Positions 8,801-12,800 of a stretch of 14,914 nt of DNA are shown in pieces. Made by a program: the position numbers and the translations under genes. The notes beneath the pieces are model-generated. The model ran no database searches and was not told where the DNA came from. It worked only from the letters and a program-made list of their open reading frames with translations. Position 1 is the stretch's first letter; the number at the start of each line of letters is the position of its first letter. Location of the stretch: positions 94,512 to 109,425 of the forward strand of contig MU646793.1 of NCBI GenBank assembly GCA_026770585.1, given 5' to 3'. The DNA is from Baffinella frigidus. Lineage: Eukaryota > Cryptophyceae > Cryptomonadales > Baffinellaceae.

Positions 8801-9481
8801 CGCGCCGTCAGCCCACTGTGACCGGGGGCCCGCTCCTCCGCAACAATATCTAGTTGGGGGCGCGCATTGCTAGGAGGGGCGGGGCGGTGCACGGCCTTTT
8901 TGCGGGATTGGCGCGGGTCCAGGGTCATTTGGCACGCACGATGTGGTCTACGGATCCCCCTGGGGGCGCGTCGCTCCGCCCCCCTAAGGCTGGGCGCCGT
9001 CCCGCCCGTCTGCTCGTGGCTCGCAGGGAATCGTCGGGGGTTGGCGGGCGACCTTGTCGCGGACGAGGGCCTCCTCAGGCGCGCAGAGAGTTTCGAGCGG
9101 GAGGAGGAGGACGTGGGCGTGCTCCTTCCCCCCGACGTGTGGGATCATGTTCCCGAGCTCCTCCGCCATCGCCAGCAGCACCTCGTCCTCGTCCTCCATC
9201 TCCGCCGCCATCTCTGCGGCACAACAAGGTTCACGCACACGTTCAACACACTGGGGGAATCAGAGCACACGCTGGGGGCTCGGGGGCGGGTCGGGGGGCG
9301 CACCGTTGAGGTACGGGACCAGCTCCTCGCGCGTTCGCTCTGGGCCGAGCGCGGTGGCAATGGCGCTGAGGAGGCGGATTGACTTGAGCCGCTGCTGGCA
9401 GTCGTCATTGCGGAGCTCGTCGATCAGGATCTTGATTGGTTCGAGCGAGTAGTCCCCATCCCCCATATCTACGTCAGTCAT
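431..9481 (-). CDS. PPP2R1A: Protein phosphatase 2A scaffold subunit A (PR65), 5' part, 11 exons, runs off the left edge
   Basis: PP2A-A is the all-HEAT-repeat scaffold that holds the catalytic C subunit and the variable B subunits of the PP2A holoenzyme in cytosol and nucleus. Joined exons (9304-9481, 9053-9213, 8618-8793, 8301-8379, 7580-7648, 5109-5191, 3747-3819, 2929-3012, 1999-2049, 1013-1085, 431-540) total 1137 nt, 379 codons with no stop, against about 590 residues for the family. So roughly HEAT repeats 1-10 of 15 are present and about 200 residues lie beyond the left edge. Diagnostic stretches are [60 protein letters not shown] and [13 protein letters not shown]. All introns are GT-AG and the phases agree at every junction. 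The gene is divergent from U1-70K and shares its upstream region. Introns 4-11 are expanded by heptamer arrays and copies of exon edges. The identity is a recognition from family knowledge; the exon joins are inferred. Confidence 0.95.
549..690. repeat. TTGAGGG array, about 19 units
   Basis: Near-perfect (TTGAGGG)n with one TTTAGAG interruption, ending about 8 nt from the exon-11 acceptor. It is CCCTCAA on the sense strand. Confidence 0.96.
776..815 (-). repeat. Exon-11 5'-edge copy
   Basis: Reads AACCAG|CGGCGCTGGC then ALASVIIGL on the minus strand. It matches 507-545 with one short indel and a substitution, and the acceptor is kept. Confidence 0.92.
820..930. repeat. TTGAGGG then TTCAGGG units
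   Basis: Four TTGAGGG units (824-858) and then seven to eight TTCAGGG/TTTAGGG units (869-930). Confidence 0.93.
1013..1085 (-). CDS. PPP2R1A: PP2A-A exon 10
   Basis: Residues 319-342 plus one base: [20 protein letters not shown] then QHVR, matching the SQILPCIKEL--D--QHV segment. The acceptor is CTCCAG, the donor G|GTATAC. Two 50-bp copies of its 5' edge lie upstream at 1385 and 1674. Confidence 0.94.
1136..1384. repeat. TTTGGGG, TGTGGGG and TTGAGTG heptamer blocks
   Basis: TGTGGGG units at 1166-1200, TTTGGTG at 1203-1221, TTGAGTG at 1253-1330 and mixed units to 1384. The 7-bp period holds while the base pattern changes block by block. Confidence 0.93.
1385..1434 (-). repeat. Exon-10 5'-edge copy
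   Basis: Reads CCTTTCAG|GTGGCGCTCG then [13 protein letters not shown] on the minus strand. The acceptor sits behind a short pyrimidine tract. It shares the same break point (TTGAGGGCGAGG on the plus strand) with the copy at 1674, so one may be a copy of the other. Confidence 0.94.
1440..1671. repeat. TGTAGGG and TTGAGGG heptamer blocks
   Basis: TGTAGGG units at 1476-1590 (with a one-off TCGGGGTG) and TTGAGGG units at 1612-1673. TTTGGTG units are at 1442-1465. Confidence 0.93.
1674..1723 (-). repeat. Exon-10 5'-edge copy
   Basis: 50 bp. On the minus strand it reads CACCAG|GTTCCGCTGGC and then [12 protein letters not shown]. The acceptor CAG is kept, with a few substitutions from 1039-1088. 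Confidence 0.93.
1735..1995. repeat. TGTAGGG then TGTCGGG heptamer blocks
   Basis: About nine TGTAGGG units (1790-1850) and about thirteen TGTCGGG units (1904-1995). Each block is nearly homogeneous. The second abuts the exon-9 donor. Confidence 0.95.
1999..2049 (-). CDS. PPP2R1A: PP2A-A exon 9 (51 nt microexon-like)
   Basis: Residues 302-318: [17 protein letters not shown], aligning with VRAAASHKVKEFCENLS of human PR65. The acceptor is CCTAG|GTGCGC, the only non-CAG acceptor seen. The donor is TCG|GTACCC, and a CCCGACA heptamer array begins immediately. Confidence 0.92.
2065..2180. repeat. TTTAGGG/TTTAGTG heptamers
   Basis: Three to four TTTAGGG units (2095-2115) among TTTAGTG and TTTGGGG variants at the acceptor side of intron 8, beginning about 15 nt from exon 9. 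Confidence 0.9.
2246..2274. repeat. Perfect 13-bp hairpin with a 3-nt loop
   Basis: GTCGCATTTGCCC, ACA, then GGGCAAATGCGAC. A second hairpin, GGTCCTGG-ATTC-CCAGGACC, follows at 2299-2318. They lie in the unique part of intron 8. Confidence 0.93.
2646..2679 (-). repeat. Exon-8 3'-edge copy with donor, and flanking intron
   Basis: Reads FLKDTEAE then GAG|GTTCAG on the minus strand. The sequence beyond it (2515-2560) resembles the intron beyond the real donor (2708-2757), sharing CCCCCGCGCCACC and CCCTCC blocks. The duplicated unit therefore spans the junction and is about 280 bp. Confidence 0.9.
2806..2916. repeat. GA microsatellite, about 110 bp
   Basis: GAGA runs with GAGGGTGGAGG interruptions. 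It is (CT)n in the transcript and starts about 12 nt after the exon-8 donor. Confidence 0.95.
2929..3012 (-). CDS. PPP2R1A: PP2A-A exon 8
   Basis: Residues 274-301: [20 protein letters not shown] then FLKDTEAE. It continues FCE|LC exactly as in the plant and animal proteins. The acceptor is GTACAG after a C-rich run, the donor GAG|GTTCTA. Its 5' edge is repeated four times upstream (3136-3485) and its 3' edge once downstream (2646-2679). Confidence 0.93.
3136..3485 (-). repeat. Tandem array of four exon-8 acceptor junctions
   Basis: Copies of the exon-8 start (LCDTVAKD or LCDTVEKD on the minus strand) end near 3136, 3243, 3345 and 3455, at a spacing of about 105 bp. Three keep CAG preceded by a C/T-rich tract; the most distal has CAA. 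Between copies the unit also repeats GTTGACATGCTGGGTCTGTG and a GGAAACCCCTCGATGACAG-like segment. The real exon 8 is the last unit. Confidence 0.95.
3580..3745. repeat. TTTCGGG heptamer arrays
   Basis: TTTCGGG blocks at 3594-3612 and 3656-3740, interrupted by the exon-7 edge copy. The array reaches within about 6 nt of the exon-7 donor. Confidence 0.92.
3622..3654 (-). repeat. Exon-7 3'-edge copy with donor
   Basis: 33 bp matching 3745-3777 with two mismatches. On the minus strand it reads [10 protein letters not shown] followed by GAG|GTGCGC, so the donor GT is intact. It is downstream of the real exon 7. Confidence 0.92.
3747..3819 (-). CDS. PPP2R1A: PP2A-A exon 7
   Basis: Residues 249-273: the split codon, then [20 protein letters not shown] and HFCE. 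This is the near-invariant [10 protein letters not shown] core of HEAT repeat 7. The acceptor is CCGCAG, the donor GAG|GTTGCA. A copy of its 3' edge is at 3622-3654. Confidence 0.95.
3842..3865. repeat. AAAAT pentamer run (TTTTA pyrimidine-side tract)
   Basis: About four AAAAT units 20-45 nt before the exon-7 acceptor in the sense direction, giving a T-rich tract where a polypyrimidine tract is expected. A similar run is at 4134-4153. Confidence 0.9.
4101..4153 (-). repeat. Weak copy of the exon-7 acceptor region
   Basis: TGATCGGGCTGC is shared with 3812-3823. Both are followed on the plus strand by a CGCGT core and then a run of AAAAT units (TTTTA on the sense strand). In the copy GGCAG is kept at the acceptor position. 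Similarity outside these blocks is low. Confidence 0.5.
4410..4607. repeat. Dispersed repeat, copy 1
   Basis: Direct copy of 6350-6552, in the next intron (intron 6). Near its start is a small inverted motif, GGTTCAG...CTGAACC. No terminal inverted repeats or target duplication are obvious, so its nature (old transposable element or segmental copy) is open. Confidence 0.93.
4789..4863. repeat. Stem-loop with 22-bp arms
   Basis: CGGTAACGAAATTTACTACA at 4789 pairs with the reverse complement of 4842-4863, with one mismatch over 22 bp. The loop is about 31 nt and AT-rich. It resembles a small foldback element. Confidence 0.9.
4872..4909. repeat. Perfect 19-bp tandem duplication
   Basis: TCATAAATACTTGCCGCGA occurs twice head to tail at 4872 and 4891. 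Confidence 0.95.
4987..5044. repeat. Two-unit tandem repeat with GTTGACT and CCCGGG
   Basis: ATCTAAAGTTGACTAAGCCCGGG is nearly repeated with a one-base change in the second unit (about 4989-5011 and 5021-5043), separated by an A run. Confidence 0.88.
5109..5191 (-). CDS. PPP2R1A: PP2A-A exon 6
   Basis: Residues 222-248 plus two bases: [20 protein letters not shown] then DKTQLSV, matching DSVRLLAVE-C--- of the family. The acceptor is CTGCAG. The donor TT|GTCCGT joins exon 7 in phase. A 59-bp perfect copy of its 5' part lies at 5521-5579. That copy lacks the second half and runs into a stop, so this copy is the exon. Confidence 0.92.
5239..5522. mobile_element. Foldback (MITE-like) element between two exon-6 copies
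   Basis: About 60-bp imperfect terminal inverted repeats: GCCGCCGAAATAATTAAAAC... at 5240-5305 against the reverse complement of about 5459-5525. Inside, ACACATACYTACCCTCCACA occurs twice as a direct repeat (about 5317 and 5404). It has no coding capacity. Its right end abuts the 59-bp exon-6 copy, so two identical exon-6 segments flank it. The element type is inferred from the structure. Confidence 0.7.
5521..5579 (-). repeat. Exon-6 5'-edge copy, 59 bp perfect
   Basis: Identical to 5136-5194. On the minus strand it opens with CACCAG|GATTCGG, so the acceptor is intact, and encodes [19 protein letters not shown]. It then runs into foldback sequence and reaches a TAA within about nine codons. 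Confidence 0.97.
6190..6210. repeat. Perfect 9-bp hairpin
   Basis: GGTCGCCGG, loop ATT, then CCGGCGACC. It is inside intron 5 in otherwise unique sequence. Confidence 0.85.
6350..6552. repeat. Dispersed repeat, copy 2
   Basis: About 200 bp matching 4410-4607 in the same orientation with few differences. It starts GGCAATTG and ends CTTTGGG in both. On the minus strand both copies keep an open frame ending ...SRKIPVQ-stop, which may be chance. Confidence 0.93.
6696..6964. repeat. Imperfect palindrome, two arms of about 108 bp
   Basis: 6696-6803 matches the reverse complement of about 6856-6964 at roughly four bases in five. Both arms contain CATAATCCCTAA, CACGCTCTC, GCGGGTGC and CCCGATCTCCCTC. 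The left arm carries C-rich heptamers on the plus strand, opposite to the rest of this intron, as a foldback requires. The loop sequence GCCTGCCCGAGATTCCTCT recurs at about 7026-7044. Confidence 0.85.
7114..7306. repeat. GA/GAGC microsatellite, about 190 bp
   Basis: Nearly pure purine on the plus strand (GAGA with scattered C and T), so a long (CT)n polypyrimidine tract in the PP2A-A transcript. Confidence 0.95.
7580..7648 (-). CDS. PPP2R1A: PP2A-A exon 5
   Basis: Residues 199-221: [20 protein letters not shown] followed by DDQ, matching the family's LIP-F--LA-D-QDSVR segment. The acceptor is CAG|GTTCTG and the donor CAG|GTCCGC. Four partial copies of this exon's 5' half lie upstream in intron 4 (7714, 7826, 7957, 8115). 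This copy is taken as the exon because only it runs through to DDQ. Confidence 0.92.
7657..7830. repeat. TTTCGGG heptamer arrays
   Basis: Two blocks of TTTCGGG and variants (7659-7710, 7752-7829), interrupted by an exon-5 edge copy. Read on the sense strand they are CCCGAAA. Confidence 0.92.
7714..7751 (-). repeat. Exon-5 5'-edge copy with a stop
   Basis: Reads GACCAG|GTTCTGTAGGC on the minus strand. The acceptor is kept but a TAG replaces the glutamate codon. Confidence 0.87.
7826..7874 (-). repeat. Exon-5 5'-edge copy, 49 bp perfect
   Basis: Identical to 7610-7658, including the CAG acceptor and the first 39 exon bases. The copy is followed, in the sense direction, by CCCGAAA heptamers, so use of this acceptor would need another donor. 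Confidence 0.93.
7874..7955. repeat. TTTAGGG/TTCAGGG array
   Basis: About ten degenerate heptamers between two exon-5 edge copies in intron 4. Confidence 0.92.
7957..7996 (-). repeat. Exon-5 5'-edge copy, degenerate
   Basis: Reads AACGAG|GTGCTGGAGCTC on the minus strand. It has the same order as exon 5 with several substitutions and an indel. The AG|GT core remains. Confidence 0.75.
8115..8150 (-). repeat. Exon-5 5'-edge copy, PP2A-A intron 4
   Basis: On the minus strand it reads GACCAG|GTTCTGGAGGC and on to the HL codons ([10 protein letters not shown]), then departs from the exon. The acceptor AG is kept and no stop is seen in the copied part. Confidence 0.88.
8140..8284. repeat. Telomere-like array with (TTTAGGG)8
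   Basis: Eight perfect TTTAGGG units at 8207-8262 followed by TTCAGGG units. TTTCGGG and TTCAGGG units lie at 8148-8180. This is the plant/algal telomere heptamer, here inside intron 4 rather than at a chromosome end. Confidence 0.95.
8301..8379 (-). CDS. PPP2R1A: PP2A-A exon 4
   Basis: Residues 172-198. It encodes [19 protein letters not shown] and then LGSFAK, aligning with the HEAT-5 DDTPMVRRAA segment of human PR65. The proline and first arginine are kept and the second arginine is lysine. The acceptor GGCGCAG lies just before the exon. The donor is AAG|GTGCCT, and heptamer repeats start about 17 nt after it. Confidence 0.93.
8380..8617 (-). other. PP2A-A intron 3 (238 nt)
   Basis: GT-AG intron splitting a glutamine codon. 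Unique sequence, no heptamers. With introns 1 and 2 it forms the repeat-free block next to the promoter. Confidence 0.88.
8618..8793 (-). CDS. PPP2R1A: PP2A-A exon 3
   Basis: Residues 114-171 plus two bases: [19 protein letters not shown], then [19 protein letters not shown] and [12 protein letters not shown] repeats 3-4. The acceptor is GCGCAG. The donor GTACGC splits the glutamine codon and joins exon 4 in phase. Confidence 0.94.
8794..9052 (-). other. PP2A-A intron 2 (259 nt)
   Basis: GT-AG intron in phase 0. It is GC-rich unique sequence in which I see no repeats, exon-edge copies or genes. Confidence 0.88.
9053..9213 (-). CDS. PPP2R1A: PP2A-A exon 2
   Basis: Residues 60-113. The acceptor GCCGCAG ends at 9214. 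The exon encodes [14 protein letters not shown] and [19 protein letters not shown], the end of HEAT 1 and HEAT 2. The donor is GTCGCC, phase 0. The usual next residues, AVESL, begin exon 3 exactly. Confidence 0.95.
9214..9303 (-). other. PP2A-A intron 1 (90 nt)
   Basis: Short GT-AG intron, phase 1, C-rich on the sense strand. It has no heptamer repeats or exon copies. Confidence 0.9.
9304..9481 (-). CDS. PPP2R1A: PP2A-A exon 1 (start codon)
   Basis: Residues 1-59 plus one base. The start ATG at 9481 gives [20 protein letters not shown], then [12 protein letters not shown], the first HEAT repeat, closely matching the usual N-terminus of the family. A second ATG is at codon 6; the first is chosen because the inverted copy at 11490 keeps both. 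The donor is GTGCGC at 9303, phase 1. Confidence 0.95.
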
Positions 9482-9761
9482 TCTACCGCAGAGCCCACGC
9501 CCGCCGTGATGCTGAAAAATCTTCGAGGCTTTTCTAAATTAAGTTGACGGGTTTGTGTTGGAGTTGACTTTTGGGTGACAGTGGACACAAATCGGGGGGT
9601 GAAGTGGTACAAAAAAGCTGGCCCCACTTTCCTAAAACCCGTTAAGGTCGAGCTTCGTATAATTGACATGTAAACTTGAGTCTACTTTTTCCTCGAGCCC
9701 GCCCTGCCGCGGTCCCGCTTCCAACGAGCCAGGGGGAGAGTCGCCAAGCTACCGCGCCACG
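9482..9761. promoter_or_regulatory. Shared bidirectional promoter of PP2A-A and U1-70K
   Basis: The two start codons are 280 bp apart and diverge, so this interval must hold both 5' UTRs and both promoters. No clear TATA element at a standard position was identified. A TATAAT-containing stretch, CGTATAATTGACATG (about 9656-9670), and the segment GGAGTTGACTTTTGGGTG (about 9560) are both kept in the inverted copy at 11214-11489. The side next to PP2A-A (about 9490-9540) is the part that has diverged most between the two copies. Confidence 0.8.
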
Positions 9762-9854
9762 ATGAACACGTCCAACAACACGATGGGCGCGCATATCAAC
9801 GCGCTCTTCACGCCGCGACCGCCGCCTGAGTTCAAGCCGCAGTACCAGGCCCAG
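9762..9854 (+). CDS. SNRNP70: U1-70K exon 1 (start codon)
   Basis: Residues 1-31, beginning [20 protein letters not shown]. The ALF-PR-P pattern matches the conserved N-terminus that contacts the U1 core. A second ATG at codon 8 is possible. The donor is CAG|GTGGGA. An inverted near-copy of this exon lies at 11121-11213. Confidence 0.93.
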
Positions 9855-12800
9855 GTGGGAATCGGATCCCTGTCGCGTGCCAGGCCGCCCCAGGGCCCGG
9901 CTGAGCTTTACTTGGCCTTGCACCCAGCGGAGAAGGCGCGGAAGACCCTGGTATTATGTTCTCATGCGAATCCCGGTTTGTCGAGGTGCTGACGGATGCT
10001 GTGCCCTGCATCCAGGTCGGCAAGAAGCGCGGGCTGCCGTACACCGGGCTCAGCGCGTTCCTGTCGACGCTGGAGACTTCGGAGGAGTACCAGGAGATCA
10101 ACAGCAAGTTCCAGCCGATCGAGCAGCGGAAGGAGCGGCGAGTGCGCATTGCGGAAGAGCGCCACGAGCGCGCCAAGACGGTCTTTCACCCATCCCGCCG
10201 CGTTGACGTTCAGTGGTTTGCCTCAGGTTCCCTGGCGGCGAGCTGATAGTTGAGGGACACACGGTCTGCGGCGAGGATACGTCAGCTTGCAGTGGGGTTA
10301 GCAGGGAAGTCGGCGCAGGGGTAGCACGCGCAACTGGAGAAGACTGTCCAGGTGTCGTCGCGGAAGGAGCTGCGGGATTGCGGCAGGGGCAGCTGCACAG
10401 ACGGGGAGCAGGGGGGGCAGGCGCCTCGGAACTGGCTCGCTCTCGGCTGGTGCCGGGGTAGTCGCAGCCTGGCAGCCCTGGAGGAGCGGGGCTGCCCATG
10501 ATGTAGCAGGCTTGGGCTTCCAGCCCAGGGAAGGTTGTTGCCCGTCGCCGCGGAGAGGCAGCGGGCGGGGCTGGGGGGTGGGTCCCCTCGGCGCCGAACG
10601 TGACACCGCGGCGCGAATCGTGATGCCTGGGATCGCGGTCAGGTGGCGGAGGCGAACCTGCTGGAATGGAACCCGTCCGGGTACGCGTTTGAGTCGGACG
10701 CGTACAAGTCGTTGTTCGTGGGGCGCCTCTCGTTCCTCACGGATGAGGCCAAGCTCCGCCGCGAGATGGAGCAGGTGCGAACGAGCGCCCCCCCGTACTC
10801 CTCCAACAGTTGTGCTCCCCGACACGTATACCCCACGCTCTACGAACAACCCTACGACCAAGAGCCCTCCGTATTCCCCTGCACCTACACCCCACACCTC
10901 ACGAACAACCCTACCAACACCTCCCGTATGAGATGGAGGAGGTGCTCCCCTACACCTGCACCCCCCTACACCTACACTCCACCCCCCACGAACAACCGTA
11001 CGAAAAAGAGCCCCTACACCTTACTCCCCCCTACACCTGCACCCCACACCCTACGCACAACCCTACGAACAAGAGCACCCTGGGCTGGAAGAACACGCGC
11101 GACGGGCGGATCTCTCCCACCTGGGCCTGGCACTGCGGCTTGAACTCCGGCGGCGGTCGCGGCGTGACGAGCGCGTTGATGTGCGCGCCCATCGTGTTGT
11201 TGGACGTGTTCATCGTGGCGCGGCAGCTTGGCGACTCTCCCCCTGGCTCGTTGGAAGCGGGACCGCGGCAGGGGCGGGCTCGAGGAAAAAAGTAGACTCA
11301 AGTTTACATGTCAATTATACGACGCTCGACCTTAACGGGTTTGAGGAAAGTGAGGCCAGCTTTTTTGTACCACTTCACCCCCCGGTTTGTGTCCACTGTC
11401 ACCCAAAAGTCAACTCCAACACAAACCCGTCAACTGAGAAAAGGCCTCGAATCTCCAGCGAGCAGGACGCGTTGGGGCTCGGCGCTATAATGGCGGACGT
11501 AAACATGGGGGATGGGGACTACTCACGGTTGACTGACACAACTTTCCCGGTTCCCTGGCAACCCTCGCCGGTTTAGTTGTCGTAGTGGTACAAAGGCTTC
11601 CGGGATCTTAGGTGTGGGGCTCTCGCAGGGGCCCACCAGCCCTCTGGAGTGAAAGGGTTTGTCCGTTTGGGTCTGGTGGAATTGCCCCAGGGTTTCCCGA
11701 TTCCCGGGGAACGCTGGAACGAATCGCGGGTTGGCGAAACGATTTCATTTCGGCATACCTGAATCAGTTGCGGATCTTGAGGCTTCAAGGCTTAAGCTCA
11801 GGGTGGATGTGCTATTTTAGGCATACACCCAAGGCTCAAAATAGCATAAACGTGCAACTGAATCAGTCGCGTTCCGAGATTAGATTCAGGGCGGGTGTTC
11901 GCTGCTCGGAGGACCGGGTGTCCGCAGCTCGTGCTCGCCTCTGCAGCGCGCGTGAGAGCTGCAGGGGCACGTGAGAGGTGTAGGGGGGCGTGAGAGCTGC
12001 AGGGGGGCGTGAGAGGTGTAGGGGGGCGTGCGAAGTACCGCACCAGTCCGCAGCGCTGCCCAGGGTCGCGCTGTTTCTGTGTGGTACCTCTGTGTTAAGT
12101 CCTGTGAACAGGTCCGAACGTAACGCCGATGTGGCATAACCCTTCTTCTTCTTTATTACTCTCGATACAAGTCCTAAATGAGGCCCTTGCGCCTTGAGTT
12201 GAGTGATACGAAAGTCTATGAGACTTAAGAAACAGGCCCGCCTCGGAAACATAACCTTCCGCCACAGGGTCGTGCGTCGTTCGGCTGAGAGTGTCAGAGT
12301 GACTGATTGGATTTAGAGCTCAGAGAGTGACTGATTGGATTTAGAGCGTCCCCTGGTACTACCCCTGTCCGGTGTAGGTATCGCCCGTTCGGCTGAGAGT
12401 CCCACGCCGGTTGACTGATCAGATCTAGAGCTTCCTCTGGTACTACCCCTGTCAAGAGTTGGTATTGTCCTGGCCAAACCCTGGTGGTTTAGTCAAGAGG
12501 GGTGGGACGCTCCTGTTGGCAAACCCTGAACCATGAACCATGAACCCTACAACCCAACACCCCAAACTCTCAGTACCCTAAAACTCCACGCCCCAAACTC
12601 ACCCCACACTCTCAGTTCGGAGCTGTGCCCAACCCTGAACCCTGAACCCCGAATCCCAAAGGGCTCCTCAACCCCAAACCCTGAACCACACACCCTAACC
12701 CCCACCCCCCAAACAGTACGGAGCTGTGAAGAGTGTGAAGCTGGCGCACACGGAGGACGGCAAACCGAAGGGATACGGGTTCATCGAGTTTGAGCACGAG

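Larger units (their letters stand above)
9437..9870. repeat. Left arm of an inverted duplication (original promoter plus both first-exon starts)
   Basis: This segment matches the reverse complement of about 11105-11522. It includes the first PP2A-A codons, the whole intergenic region and all of U1-70K exon 1 with its donor. Alignment by eye shows few mismatches over most of the length and a diverged patch near 9490-9540. Exact arm ends need an alignment. Confidence 0.9.
10775..12716 (+). other. U1-70K intron 3 (1942 nt): CCTACACC repeats, inverted promoter copy, tandem repeats
   Basis: In order: C-rich TACACC/ACGAACAACCCTAC repeats (10800-11080) with a short copy of the exon-3 3' edge, the inverted promoter duplication, unique sequence (11523-11945), 19-bp tandem units (11951-12030), unique sequence, a roughly 100-bp duplicated segment (12279-12465), then AACCCTGAACC-type heptamers to the acceptor. 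Confidence 0.88.

Noticed and set aside
8854-9452. Overlapping plus-strand frames of 130-170 residues opposite PP2A-A exons 1-3
   Set aside because: Antisense shadows of GC-rich coding exons; the minus-strand reading has clear family identity.
11181-11576. A separate small gene starting [12 protein letters not shown] or a minus-strand gene starting [13 protein letters not shown]
   Set aside because: Both are the ends of the inverted promoter duplication. Similarity to PP2A-A stops after about 12 codons, and the U1-70K copy contains exon 1 only.
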